Assembly: GCA_914767715.1 (NCBI GenBank)
Contig: OU612072.1
Coordinates: 22,630,001 to 22,694,000, forward strand
DNA: 64,000 bases
From: Membranipora membranacea
Taxonomy: Eukaryota > Bryozoa > Gymnolaemata > Cheilostomatida > Membraniporidae
Direction: 5' to 3'
Below the pieces are notes generated by a model. It searched no databases and was not told where the DNA came from. It saw nothing but the letters and a program-made list of their open reading frames with translations. A program made the translations under genes and the position numbers. Each line of letters starts with the position of its first letter. Within the stretch, counting starts at the first letter, position 1. Shown one piece after another: positions 36,133 to 49,247 of this stretch.

Positions 36133-36945
36133 AGAGCGAGCACATAAAGTTCAGCCGCAAACGAAAGAAGACCATTGACAACACCTATGTTCTCCACGGC
36201 ATAATTATCCCCCAGGTAAATTCCACCAAGTACCTTGGAGTAAAACTGGAAAAGGACCTACGGTGGAACACAAACACCAACTTCATATCAGCAAAGGCAG
36301 CCAGCAGACTAAGATTCGTCTCGAGGACTATCCCATTCACTCTTCCTCATCTACGAGAAAAAGCCTATAAACAGCTGGTCCGTCCTGTACTTGGATATGC
36401 TAGCACTGTGTGGGATCCGACCTTGACCACCACCCAGAGCAACGCGCTAGAGGCTATCCAGAGAAAGGCAGCTAGGTTAGTAAACAACATCAGTAGGACT
36501 GACAGGACCACAAGCACAACGGAGATACTATGCAAGATGAACTGGGAGAAGCTATCATCCAGGAGGGAGTCAAGAAGTCTTGGTCTATTCAGAGCAATTC
36601 AACTTTAATGAGATTGCCACCACTATCACTGATTACATCTCCCCTCTCTCAGCTACATCTGGTTTTAGCAGGAGGCATGAAATGCAATATCACATCCCTC
36701 ACTGTCACTCATTACACCACCAGAACAACTTCTTCATCAAAACAGCGAAGGCCTGGAACCAGCTACCTGTGAGCAGTAATCTCCTCGTGGCACCACCTGT
36801 GGTAGGCTAGACTGGCATGACAGAGAATACCCGATGATCCCATGATACCGACGCGGAACGAAATACGGAGTAGACGATTATGCCATATCTCTAGGACCTT
36901 CAAAAGAAGCTGGAGATTACACTACAAGTAGCAAGTAAGTAAGTA
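36133..36945 (+). mobile_element. 5'-truncated non-LTR retrotransposon (CR1/L2/Jockey type) fragment
   Basis: Inserted in copy 2 only: the flanks read ctccctcc/tagatggccc, as the uninterrupted copy 1. It encodes the last part of a LINE reverse transcriptase: STKYLGVKLEKDLRW, YKQLVRPVLGYASTVWDP, ALEAIQRKAARLV, then after one frame shift near 36590 KTAKAWNQLP. The 3' end is an AAGT microsatellite (caagtaagtaagtag), typical of these families. Confidence 0.85.
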
Positions 36946-37612
36946 GATGGCCCTAGATCTTTAACATGATTCTTTCTATTTTAGCATAGTCTATTAATTA
37001 AAATTATGAATGAAGCATGAATTGAATAAGCCTAGAACATGGCCCCAAGAAACAACAATTGCAAAAGATTGCTATGAAAAGTAAGCTTCTTAATGCCTAC
37101 TGTGGATCTATATAAGTGATCACTGCTTGCTTAGATAATCATTGTTTGTTTTGTAAAATCTGCTACATACAACGAAACGAATTCACAGGAATCCTCCAGC
37201 TAGGGCTACGCTAGTTACAGTAGTAGGGAAAGCTACTTATCTCAGATACACCACAATGTCAACCATAACTGCGCCACACATATAAATATTTCACTACAAT
37301 CACCTCACCTCAAGACTGCACATATGTAGAAAGCTCAATTTGGCTTGTTCTGCAGACAGTGCATGTATTTTTTCTTCACTCCTCACTTATCATTGTCCAG
37401 CTTTGACTTTTCTTTTTCAATTGCAACACTCTTAGGATAGGAGATAAAAAAAAAACCTCACTTTTTGTAACACATGATTTGATTAGCTGCATTATGATAT
37501 GGAGTATTGGTATAAGTATTCTTGGAGAGAAAAAGTTAGTAGGGCACTCAGGATTACTTTATTATCACATCATTTGTGGTGTCTTTGACATTTGGAATCT
37601 ACTGCTTTAAAG

Positions 37613-39711
37613 ATGGTATGTGCTAGCAATTGCAATTTGATATAGCCCAATATAGAACAGGCCTATGGAATTAATGCCTGATAGACATCTTAATTAATTT
37701 ATAAATAGATTTGCTCCCTGCAAATTTGTATAATAATCTTGTAGGGCAGTATGAATGGTTATTTGTATAATTCTGCCCTACCCATGTTAGGGTACTTGTA
37801 AACATGATGGTGTCACTCAGCAGGTAGCCACACAATGACTGATTTAACTGTGTGTGTGCATGATTTTCTATTCAACCAAACTTTACCTAAGCTAAGCGCT
37901 GACTAACTGACTTGAGTGAGTAGCATGATCACAGACAGTAACCCTACTCTCAGTACAGACTAGCTAAATAATAGCTCTCAATATTGATGGGCTCCTGTGA
38001 GCTTGTAAGCATTTATATTGTCGAGGCGTCTTGCATCAATCATACACTTTGCGCATGAGCACCCGATCAATTCAGGGCGGTAATCTTTGCACCTTAGCAC
38101 TTGGATTTATCCATTTGTGAGTTCTCAGACTGAAGAGTTGCCCGTTCGCACTGGTTAAACAATAACTTTATGTGCAAAATGTAAATGTAATAGGTCAACT
38201 GGGCCAGTTTGTGACACTGTCGCTGCGATGCAGAATGACTCGTATCGTAGAGTCGCTGCAGTGCATAGAAGCTTATATAGCCTCAGGGAGTATGCAGGCA
38301 AATTAACTGTCAGTACATCCTGGGCTGTGGTTGACGCAGGTTTTCTTGGTACATCATTGCCATTTATTAGGGTAGTTTTTTTTCAGGTCAATCAGTTCAA
38401 CATTACACGCTGTCATTTCAGATTGATTTAGTATATGGATATGGTTTTCTTTTTGTTCATGACAGTGTTCTGGTCAATACGAGACTGATTAGTCAAAAAA
38501 TCACTCACGTTTCATCATAACTTGCCAGTACCATGAAAGTATGAAGTCATTTAGAATTATAGGGTAGTTTAGTACACCTGCATTCCTTTACCAGATCATA
38601 TCATCAACAAAACAATTATTATTTATGTCAGGTCTTCCTCACTTATAGCTTCAGTCATTCCTAAAATACACTATGCTATCTAGGCTTATTATTTGGACTG
38701 ACCCTATTTCATCCTTGTATGGCTGACATTAATATAACTGATTATGCTTGCTGTTTCAGATTAGGTTTATTCTGATACAGAACCGAGCTGGTAAGACACG
38801 TCTTGCTAAGTGGTATATGCACTTCGACGATGAGGAGAAACAAAAACTGATTGAAGAAGTTCACTCTGTTGTCACTGTGAGAGACGCCAAACACACAAAC
38901 TTTATAGAGGTAACTAACTCAGGTTCCTATTTAAACCTTCCATATATTATTATTGGGTTTTATTCAAGAAGTTCTTACGGAACATACCCGGTTTCAGTTT
39001 CTCACTGCCCTAAGTTTGTTTGAGTTACAGGAGCTCTAAAATATTTTTTTAATCTTACCTCAGTTGGCCACCAGACAAACATTTTAAGATCTCTATGATA
39101 AATGATTTCAGCTAAATTGGAATCAATCAGTCATCACACCTGTTATAAATAAGTGCCTGCACTCCAGTCCCCAGTTGATAATTGCTCACAATTAACACTG
39201 TTCTCACATTCTCTCAAACTCTGAAACAATCCTATCAACACAGAAAAGCATGTTCATATTAAAGTAAGAATCAGGTTTGAATCATTCTAGAGTTCTCAGT
39301 GTTGTTTAGACCACTCTGTAAGGTCAATGAACTGTGGCTTATTCGCAACCAATTTTCACTCACTCAAAGTTGAGATGAGAAGGTACTGAAAGGTGCTTTC
39401 TTAACGATAAAATATACAATATAGTACCTTTCTAGTACCTTCTCATCTCATTTTTGTCTGAAAATCAGGTGAAAATGGGCCATAGGTAATGAGCGTTATA
39501 GTAGGTTTCTAAATTAGACTGAGAACTCAAGAATCATATAAAAAATATGTTACATTCACAGTCACTTTAACTAAGCCTAGTCTGATCCATCGTCATACTT
39601 ATAATTTTATCCAAACCAAACTTCTAGCTCACTCTTTATCATGCTACTCATGTCATGTTTTGTAGTTCAGGAATTTTAAGATAGTATACTGACGATACGC
39701 CGGATTATTCC
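37613..39711 (+). pseudogene. AP2S1: AP2S1, truncated second copy
   Basis: The putative start exon (ATG 37613-37615), exon 2 (38760-38909) and the first 15 codons of exon 3 (from 39666) are present. Exon 2 is intact and keeps Arg3, which the longer copy has lost. Exon 3 has CGA changed to TGA (IVY then stop) and is cut off by the duplication boundary. Confidence 0.85.
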
Positions 39712-39884
39712 TCTGCCTACGGGTGTCAGGAAAATTCAGTGATGAGGTCGAATAATCTTGAAACATTATCATGTTATGTTATTTTCTCACTTACTAGACG
39801 ACTCATGATAACAGAGCCAATATAATTCACTAATTTGCTGCATTATGGGAGCGTAGTTTTCATTCACTGATTGTGTTCTTGTAG

Positions 39885-42262
39885 AATGTCAGGAAGGTAC
39901 AGAATGAAAAGCGGAAGGTAACTCAGGCTCTCAAGTATATAAACTTTGCTATAGATAAGAGTAACATGATATTATTACCAGGCTCTGCTACCGTAGCTCT
40001 GGAGGAGATATTCGGAGTTATCACTCTTATCACAGGTCTCATGTCTAATGAGGATGCCAGGTAAGTGAGGAACGGAGGCTTTAGGGGGCCTCAACACGGA
40101 ATGGCAACCTCAGGGCGCCCCAACATGATAGAGTATCAACAGTAGTTTGGTTCCGTGCAGCTAAAGCTTCGACAGTGAATTCAATGAAAAGTCAGATCAT
40201 CTAGATGTGCAGCGCAGATAATGGGGCTGTTTATTTCATAATTTATCAAGCTCTGATCTCAATTTAAAAAACCCGGTCAGGGAGGATTGCAGGCGTCTCT
40301 ATCATTCACTGGTTAATGATGTCACTTCGCACCCTGAAACTCTGTCAAACCCTCTACCTCGCCACTCCCCTACAATCAGCCCCCTAGCAGTTAACTTTGT
40401 TTAGGTCACAATTAGAGCTGTTGTTGGTGGTTGGTAGTTGAATGCCATAACTAAACCAGCAGCCAGGAATAGACTAGACATGACAACTTCGTTACAGGAG
40501 GAGTTGTGCGATTACCTCCACCTAGGAGTTAGAGTTAGGAGTTGTCTCTAACTCCTTGCCTCCACCACTCCAAACATTGATAAATAAAGATCTGTTGTGT
40601 GTTTGGCAATTTACATATTGGCATGTCTAGTATAAACTCTGCTATATTCTCTTGTTGCTATTTTGGTAGCGCAGAGCTGACTTATTACCTACACCAGACA
40701 TCTAATGCTCTGGCTGAGCTCACAGAGTGGGCTGACGCTGTCATGCTCATGGATATAAAAACCCAACTAGATATCAACAATGCAAAGTGAGTCCGGGTTC
40801 TGTTAGATGAGGAAACTTTTGCTTTTTTTTGTTACTTGTAAGCAATGCAATAACGATTTGAGAATTGATATCGTTGATATACGAAGGTCCCTTAAGATAA
40901 TTATTAGTCCTTAGTAGTTCCTTACTTTGGCTCTTGTTTTTGAAAGTCACAAATTAATATAACTGTATTATAACATCAGTTCAAAATGTTTGCTTTGCAT
41001 TCCTTAGCTACTAGTTATCCCAAGTACCAATCATTCCAACACATTGGATAAATTATATATTACACTGGTTGAAACTTGTAATTGATTTCTACAATGACTT
41101 CCTTATGATTTGACAGGAGAGTGAGACGAGGTATTGAGACATCAGTAGATGACCTCACAGAGTTTACATGTGAAGTGGTATAATGTAGTTATGGGACCAG
41201 ATGGTAAAACCTACCTACAAGCACCGCTGGCTCAGAGCGGGGAATTGTCCCCCATACAACCGATTCTCAGACCTGCTGGAGCTGCTACCGGTACTGGATA
41301 TAAGTAAGTTATTCTTTGTGTGTAAACTGATGTCATTTTATTCTGTTGGGCACGAGGAATAGCAGTCATTATGATTGACATAGTTTGTGTGGTAAATTTA
41401 GTTTGTTTATGCCTTGTTCGCACTTGCTCTAGCTAAGTTAATTTCATCATTTTTTGCATAACTATACGTATACATTCAACTTATTGACTTGCTACACCAA
41501 ACAACCAAGAGTTATGCCCTCTTTGATATTAAGGGGGGCAACTCCAACATAAAGCTACAATGCATGCGTTTTTATCCTTCGGTTCATAGGGGAGCACCTG
41601 TCGATTTGAATGATTTCACAAGCAGAATAGACCAGTTAACGATGGGCTTCATAGCTAACTCTGCTACAGGACAGAAGGGGAGAGCCCCCAATTTATCTCA
41701 TCCACCCTCAACCTCTGAGAGAAAATACAGATCAAGAATAAGCTCTGATTATGATAACGTCAGCAATAATTGTAAGGATAATCGATAACTTTGCACCAGG
41801 ACAAGGCTAACTTGAGGAGCCTAGTAACTTAATTTTCTCTAATAAAATTGTCAATTTACTCTGTTAAACTTTGCCAGAGCTGCTTGTAGTTATATTCCAT
41901 TATTGACCGGCGATGAATGATGATGGAATGCCCCTACCAGCAAACTAGGATAAACCACATCACTCAGGAACTATCTATTGTCCGTACTGTGAGCTAAGAA
42001 ACCTCATTGCAGGTCAAACTGTCCCTGAGCAAATCACTAGAAAAAAGCACATCGCTTACTGTTATAAAACATTATTCATTTCGTTTTCTTTTTATGAGCA
42101 GCCTCGTATGACAGTAACACCAAGTCACCTGCTGTTTCACCGATGATGGCTGCCTCTGATTCTTGGACCCCCAGTGGGGACAGAAATCTGATGAACAGAA
42201 GCTTTGCTGGTCTACCGTCTGTCAACCAGTGGCACCAACAACATGTGAGAGAAAAGAACGGG
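39885..42262 (+). CDS. RAPGEF1: RAPGEF1/C3G N-terminal region, five exons (partial, opposite strand to catalytic half)
   Basis: Plus-strand exons 39885-40060, 40670-40786, 41117-41303, 41590-41771 and 42102-42262, with matching phases. The product contains EKRKVTQALKYINFAIDK, LLPGSATVALEEIFG, TSNALAELTEWADAVML and VRRGIETSVDDLTE. These align in order with the helical N-terminal domain of C3G (remembered as ALRYFKTIVDK, MLPGSASKVLEAIL, YQSLANLIRWSDQVML, VKGVIKAVLDGVKEL). Ser/Pro-rich linker exons with SDYDN follow. In the third exon the frame must slip by one base near 41163 to avoid the stop at 41181. No first exon is found, because duplication copy 2 begins immediately upstream. It is a displaced part of the same gene or a partial paralogue. 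Confidence 0.7.
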
Positions 42263-42599
42263 GTATGTCTCGCCTTTCAATAAGATTTTTTTACCTCCAG
42301 GATTTTTTCAGAAGGGTCATATTTAGAGGCCAGTACAAAACATATAGAGAAAAGCCAAAGTCCCAAGTTGATACTTTCAGTCAGTTTACATCTTTCAGTT
42401 TGATGGGAAAGTTCAAAATACCCTCCCAGTATTAATTTATAGTGATTCGAAAAAGTTACCAAATCTAGGGTTTGCTAATTGGTTAAACAGTCCACTCCCG
42501 AGACTCAGATCGAGATATACCCAGAGTGTATCAGAGCATTAGTGGAGAAATCATTCACTTCTCAGTATACCTTGTTTTAGTAATATCACATAGCACTCT

Positions 42600-42622
42600 G
42601 TATATATATATATATATATATA
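42600..42622. repeat. TA microsatellite
   Basis: About eleven TA units. Confidence 0.9.
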
Positions 42623-42876
42623 GCCTGCAGGTACGTGGTCCTATATCATTAGGGCGTACCAGTCTAATGCATTGAGCTGACGGTAGCACTACTCATATCG
42701 TATGAATTGAGCATTCCTGGTGGTGACTTTATGATCCATATACCCACGCTTCATTGTTATCAACCAGCTAAATCTTAATTCCCTACAGCTGAGCAGGAAA
42801 ATCAAATGCCTCTCATGTTATGAGGTATGAGAGTCGCAAACCTTTCCTATTATAACACAATGTCTGCTGCCTATAT

Positions 42877-43101
42877 GTTAGCTAGTGGTGGATCTAAAGG
42901 GCACAGGCTCCCCCCCCCCATATCTTAACGATAAATTTTCAAGAACAGAAGAGAATCATCTCCACCTGCTGTTGTCCCCTTTGATAAATATGAAATCACC
43001 GCCAACTGATACTTGTATAGTGGCGATAGCTGAACAACGTCACACATTACAACCGTTTAGCCCCACAGACCCCCTCCAGACTCTAGATCCGCCACTTAAT
43101 A
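42877..43101. mobile_element. MITE-like TIR element (about 225 bp)
   Basis: The ends tagtggtggatctaaagg and ctctagatccgccactta are inverted copies. The interior has a C-run and no credible gene (a 77-codon ORF is incidental). Similar aGTGGCGGATC ends are common in invertebrate MITEs. Confidence 0.6.
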
Positions 43102-45514
43102 TGTTGATAAATGATTGATGATGATGATGAGGATAAATGATAAATTCATAAATTCAAGTTACAGTTTTTTGAACTTGTATACTTTTGGGCCTTGCTCAAA
43201 TCATGTTCTATGATTGGTTGGAGCCTTTCAATGATTATAGGTTTATTATATTATTTCCCCACCACCGCCAATGTTACATATTCTCGTCTGGAAGTGGATC
43301 TTGTTGAATCAAGCCGCCTAAATGCTGGCAACATTTGGTAATGAGGTTCCTTTGTTTTGTATCAATATAAGTCTTGATCAGGGGTTCATCCCCTTGCATA
43401 TTACTCGGTGTAACCATGATGGTTTTATTGGTTTGATTGGTTAGGGATACTCTGTGGAGCAATTTCAATACTACCTCATGGCGATCATTACGCATTGGCC
43501 TCAATATCTTTGCTAACCATTGATAGCAGGATTGTACCTTTGATGACGTACGACTGTTCACCTTGATAGTCTTATAGTCTTATAGTTATTTATACCCAGC
43601 ATGATATGCCATGTATGGTCACCGGTATGGTTGTAATATTTATCTGACCATTCCGGTGAACATCTGCGGCAAACTGGTTCAGCAGCCAAGCTGTGATATT
43701 GGTCTAATTGTGACGCTGGCCTTTGTCCAGTTTCAATAAATCACCAGTAATGCTCATAGTTTGTTTACTACTCTTGGTGACAACTATACAGCTTATTTTA
43801 TTGGATCAGGTTGAGAGTAGAACCGAACAAAGCTTTTCATGACAGGCTAGTGTTAGCCGAACCTCATGTACCCTGCCTGACATGATATATCATCATGTGA
43901 TATACTATCACGTGACATACCACATATGGTCACTGATATGATTGTTATAAATTTATGAATATTTGAGTGCGGATAAATTACCCAGAAAAGATAAGCAACA
44001 CTACTTATCAGAATTCCAGACTGCTTCTCGTCTTCGTTTTTAGTAACAGGAGTTGCCCTCTTTTGAAAATTATTTTCTTTTTTACCAGTGAAGCAAGCAC
44101 AGCACTGCATACTCATAGGCTCATCATATGAATGTGCAGCCTTAACGGAAGGCATGTTATCCAAATGATTCAATTCAGATTAATTGAAGATGATTTGTTT
44201 TAATGTTATAATCAGGCGAAGAGATTACACTCAAAAAGTACAAACGTATAAATAACTAGAAAACTATTTTGAATTAAATTTGAATGACTTTTATTGGTAA
44301 GATATTATTGTGGAGTTCAGTGAACCGTGGATTCTATTCCACAATTATGTGGAGGACTGAGAGCCAATTTTCTATTAAATCCGGAAGACAAAAGTCCTGA
44401 TCGGTTTTATTTAGTGAATCAATTAGTGATAACTACTCTAAAAAGTGTTGAAATGATTTAGATAAACTTAGAGCAGTTTGTTTGCGGCCCTGGACCAAAG
44501 GCACATGTGATAACTCTACTCTTGTTTATTGTGTTTTATATTGAGGGAGGATTGTGTCAAGAAGTTTAGCGACTCATTTGACGGCCACTTATGTTATTCA
44601 GTTGAGATGAAAGGTTCTAGGATCTAGATATTCAAATATACCCGAAGTAGAAAAGAACTGCAACAGAGCTGTTGACTTGAGACTTCTTTCAATATTTCTT
44701 CTTCAGAAAGTTATTTGATTGTGTTCCCCTGATCAATTGTCCAAGGTCAAAACATCCCTCCCTCTATTAACACCGATATGAATGAGGCTAAATAAATTCC
44801 CTGGTAAATATTGCCTAACTTATCAAAATTCGGCTAGATGCAATAAAGTATTAATTGATACCAAAATTAATTTAATCGTGAAGAATTGAATTGGGATGTA
44901 TAATAAAAGTGATTTATTGCATAGACTATGTAATAGAACTAAAGGGAAAGCACATTCAGATATTAACACAATGTCATCACAAGGCAAAACAATACCCACA
45001 ATTCTCTTCAGCGCTACCTTGCTCACGTTTACACAAATCAATCAATGGAGAGACAATAATAAAAAGTCATTTGACCAGTCCTCCTCCTCCTTCTCCTCCG
45101 ACGACGACTTAAAAGTCTTGATGGAATTGCTAGTTGCTGTGCATTGATGTTGTCGGCGCAAATAACATATTAGAATTGAACTTTTAAATGCAGTCAGTCG
45201 TTAACGCTGTGATTCCGTGAATAAGTCAAATATATGCAGCAACTCAGTGCAAGTTTTGTCAAACAGATAATATGAAATGAGCCATCTGAAATGACGGTAA
45301 AAAATTCATAATTGACTGATAAACTTTGAGAAGAATTTGTATCTGCTTTAAAGAAAAAAATGTTGGACTTTTGTTGAGCATTATGTGTCGCACCCTGTTA
45401 TAAAGCACCAGATTCGGCTTGATTTTCTCTCAACCAGGGAGCATGTCATCGTGGTGCTGCTGCTCGTCAGTACAAGCTCAACCATTCCCTGTTGTGGACA
45501 GAGTGATAACTTAC
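43102..45514. other. No supportable gene
   Basis: A 95-codon minus-strand ORF (43561-43274, ending LIQQDPLPDENM) and an 83-codon plus-strand ORF (44896-45147) are open, but neither has a recognised domain or clear splice context. The rest is AT-rich. Confidence 0.4.
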
Positions 45515-46315
45515 CTTTATAGAAGCCTGTAGTCCCGGAAAGCTCTCCCTGACATGTAATAGTCCCTGGCCTTCACTCTTCTGCTGTGACCTGAAGATAT
45601 CTATTCTATCTCCTGTTGGGCTGATATGCAGATTGGAAGTGGTCACTATGTGTCCATGTGCTGCACTGCATATAAACACTAGTGATATAGTTCTCTTAGA
45701 GTTTTAACGAGGTTTTGGTCTTTTCACAAAAAAGTTATTACTATCGATTCTGCTGGCAAATGACTGGATCATCTATCCTCTTTTTCTCTTTTTTATTTTG
45801 AAACTTAGCGGCGTGGATGTCTTTTTAATGCAGGAGACAGTCAGGTCCGTTGCTGTGTCCTAGAGCTAGCAGCGCACATATCCTTTCGCCAAAAATTTGA
45901 AATGAACATCTGAAGCGATGATCCTTGTATTTATATGGGTATTTTATGTTCCATGTGTTTATCAATATTATATTGATTGATTTTAATGTGAGCATTTTAT
46001 GCAGCGATTAATCTGTAAATTTAATCAGGTTATATCATCATCTCGCTTTGTGTCAGTAACTTGAGTAAAGTGTACTTAGTTCCAGTGCGAGATATGCAAT
46101 CATATCTAGTTTATTTTGGCATCGTGTGGGGCGATAAGAATTTTTTTTAACAAACCTTTCCAATCTGTGTTCTAAGCGTTTGTATCAAAAGGCTTTTATA
46201 TTCGATAGGGGCCGGGAAATAATTGGGGAAGAAACGAGTCAGAACATAGGTATTAGATTTTCCATCAGAAAGGGTTCTGGCACTGGTATACATTACTCGC
46301 ACATCCCAGAAGTCT
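45515..46315 (-). CDS. Unrecognised gene, at least two exons
   Basis: Exon 46315-46156 (acceptor gtttcag, donor GTTTGT) encodes 53 residues including DFWDVRVMYTSARTLSDG and TRFFPNYFPAPIEYKSLL. Exon 45666-45515 (donor GTAAGT) encodes HGHIVTTSNLHISPTGDR and LLHVRESFPGLQASIK. Codon use and splice signals look real. The two exons do not join in phase directly, so a small exon may be missing. It sits on the minus strand between two plus-strand genes. I cannot name the family. Confidence 0.45.
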
Positions 46316-49247
46316 CTGAAACAAAGTAAGCTACATGATTAGCATCAATATATAGTTTGCAGACCAATGATGCCCTAATTTCTTAACCAAAAGGCATGTT
46401 TTGGGAGGAGGGGGGGATGAGATATTGCTGCGCACTTCCAGCTATTTTGCTGATCAGATTTTGAGAGGGCATGCAAAGTAAAATTCCTGCTGCATAACTT
46501 AGCTGTGTCCAATCAATAAGTATTAAAGGGTGCACAATAATATTTCAAGTTGGAGTAATCTCCCCTTAAATGGTGAGAGGACAACTCAGACACATCTCAC
46601 CTTGAGAAGCGTAACTGCATACAGCTGGTAGTATTGGAGTTAATGAGATTGCTAATAGTAAAATGTTTAGCTGGCCTGCGCTGAAAAAACCTGGGATAAT
46701 ACTTGGGTAGCTTATCTCACTTATCACTTGCCGAATCAACCGAGATTTGTAGCTATCATTTTGAGATTGCGTCCATCAATTCCCGACCCCTTAACCCAGT
46801 CAAGACATTGTTACTCCCAACAATTATTAGCAGGGACTTATTCTTTTAAATGATGTAATATCACTTTAAGCCCGTTACTATTTTTGTTTCTTCAGGTGGT
46901 GTATTTCACAGCCTTATTCCCATATTTGGTGCTTGTTATTCTGTTCTTCCGCGGAACCACTCTTCCGGGTGCCTCAAGAGGGATCTGGTTTTACATCACA
47001 CCACAATGGCACAAGCTGTCAGACGCTATGGTGGGTTTTACTTGATTTAATTATGATTTTTTTATGACCCCAACTTGCTTGTGCAGAATGAAAAATACAG
47101 ACAACCGGAATTTAAAGACCTGGAACCTGGAAGACATTCGACCTGGCCCATATCCAGTAAGATTTTCGAACTACCAGAAAAGCAGAGTTCCCTTTTTCGA
47201 TGGAAGGCAGCGCCACCATCTATATGCCGCAAAGATAAGACTAAGTCATAAGGCTATCCTGCAGGCAGAATGGTTGTCCCGTCTGACAAACATATTTTCA
47301 TTTACTCTAGGTTTGGCGAGATGATGCAATAAGTTATCTCCCCTATGTGTTATATCCTCAAAGAGTGGACAACTCACACAAAGCAAGATGAGCAAAACCA
47401 TAAAAATATCTTTTTCGAAAAATTACGCGAATATTACGAGCTGCATTAGCAATTCAAATTTGCCATAATTCATTATTTTGCAACACTGTCTTGATGAACA
47501 GAGGCGCTAGATTTGCCTCTGGAAGGTTTGAATTCTACAGGTTCGAGAGTCCCAAACCTATGATAGTTTAGTTATCTCTGGCCAGCCTCGTTTCAGAAAC
47601 AAAACTAACAATAATTCCAATACTTGATTTAATTAGCATAAATCAAAATAGTTGCCACCAACGACAATATTTACAAACACAATATAATTTGACCCTATTT
47701 TATTTGCAGGTGCCGGTCTAGCCTTTGTCATCTATCCCATGGCGGTACTCAACCTCCCTGGATCGCCCTTCTGGGCATTTCTGTTTTTCTTTATGCTGCT
47801 AACACTGGGACTGGATACTCAGTTTGCTTTGATTGAGACGGTCTGTACGACTATATTCGATGCTTTCCCCAACCTCATCGCTAAGAAGATGTGGGTCACT
47901 CTGGCGCTTTGTGTAGCTTTCTACTTCCCAGGTATGATGCAACAAGTAGGAATCTTGTACTATTAAATATTCCACACAAAAGGCAGTGAGCCATTTTTTG
48001 TCATTTGCAGCCAAGCATAGTTTGGTCTGGACTGTGTGGGATAAAACAAATTACATTTTGTTGCTAGGTTTGTATAGCAATGTGTGTCTGAGTGAACCAA
48101 TACATCTTTTAGGGAAAATCTGACTGATTTTCCCAAATCCTTATTCTATTTGAAATTTACCAATAATCTTACTAAACAAGTTTTTGAATAAGTGAGAAAA
48201 ATATTTCCTCCTTTTTTTATTATTTGAACACCAAAAACAGAAGCATTGTGGGTAAATTTAATCTTCGACTGTGAAACATATCAAAACAGGAAAAATCATG
48301 TCGCGGTAAATTTGCCATCCATCACACAGCTATTATGTTCATCAATTTTCTACGGATTAGAAGTCGTAACCCTCTTGGTACGTTTTCTGTCTTCCTATTT
48401 GTCCTCCAGCTTTTGCTGTAATTTATTCAACACAATATGAATAACATCCGACTATAAATATTGTATAATACTTGATCCCAGGTTTGATATACGTTACACA
48501 AGGAGGTAATTCTACATACTGAAGATGGTGGACAGTTACGCTTCTGGCTGGAACGTTATAATCATCTGCCTCACTGAAACTGCTGTAATCGCCTATCTGT
48601 ATGGTTATGATCGATTCGCTAAGGTTGGTATGGTTCGTAGTAAACAAACCTTGACTTGTCTGCATTTCGAGTTGCTCCCCCTCCACTGGGCATGCATGTC
48701 CAATGGAAGGGGAGCGACTGGAAGGCCGGCAAATTGAATCATACTTGTTTTAGGTTAGTAGACATAGTACACTTCTTAGAGCTACCGTTGAAGTCACCTC
48801 TATCATCACTTTTGTATCGATTCGCTAAGGTTGGTATGTACTGTAGACATAGGACCAGTGCTCTAAGTGGAAATCTTTCTTTGTGGGTACTCAACTCTCT
48901 GGCTCGACATCAAATTATGAAAATGTATTGGCATATTGAGTGCTGGCCTAGTGCGAAAAAGTACTAACTGGCGCTTTTGTCAAACTGGGATAAAGGCCTT
49001 TTTGTGTCCGAATTGCATTAATGATACAAAGGGAAATTTTTATTTAAACTTCAATTTTTAGCCATTTGTAATTTGAATTATGGTTCATTTTTTGTGAACA
49101 TAATAATATATGAAACACCCTGCAGAATCCAGAAGTGGTCATAACTCCATTCCTTTTGATTTCGCCAGTTAAGACTTTGTCGTGGTGGGCGAGCGAAATC
49201 GAAATGCAGAAATATGGATCTGCATCAGTATCATTGATCATTGATAT

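Larger units (their letters stand above)
33823..39717. repeat. Segmental duplication, copy 2
   Basis: Same orientation and gene order as copy 1. It has the empty retrotransposon site, no palindromic MITE, about 170 bases lost from PHAX exon 2 and its intron, and a LINE fragment inserted at 36133. Homology stops at about 39717 within AP2S1 exon 3, where RAPGEF1-related sequence begins. Confidence 0.9.

Noticed and set aside
47250-47324. Candidate SLC6 TM6 exon (TNIFSFTLGLAR)
   Set aside because: Slight likeness to the QIFFSLG region, but no donor, wrong phase and weak flanks; probably coincidence or an unreadable relic.
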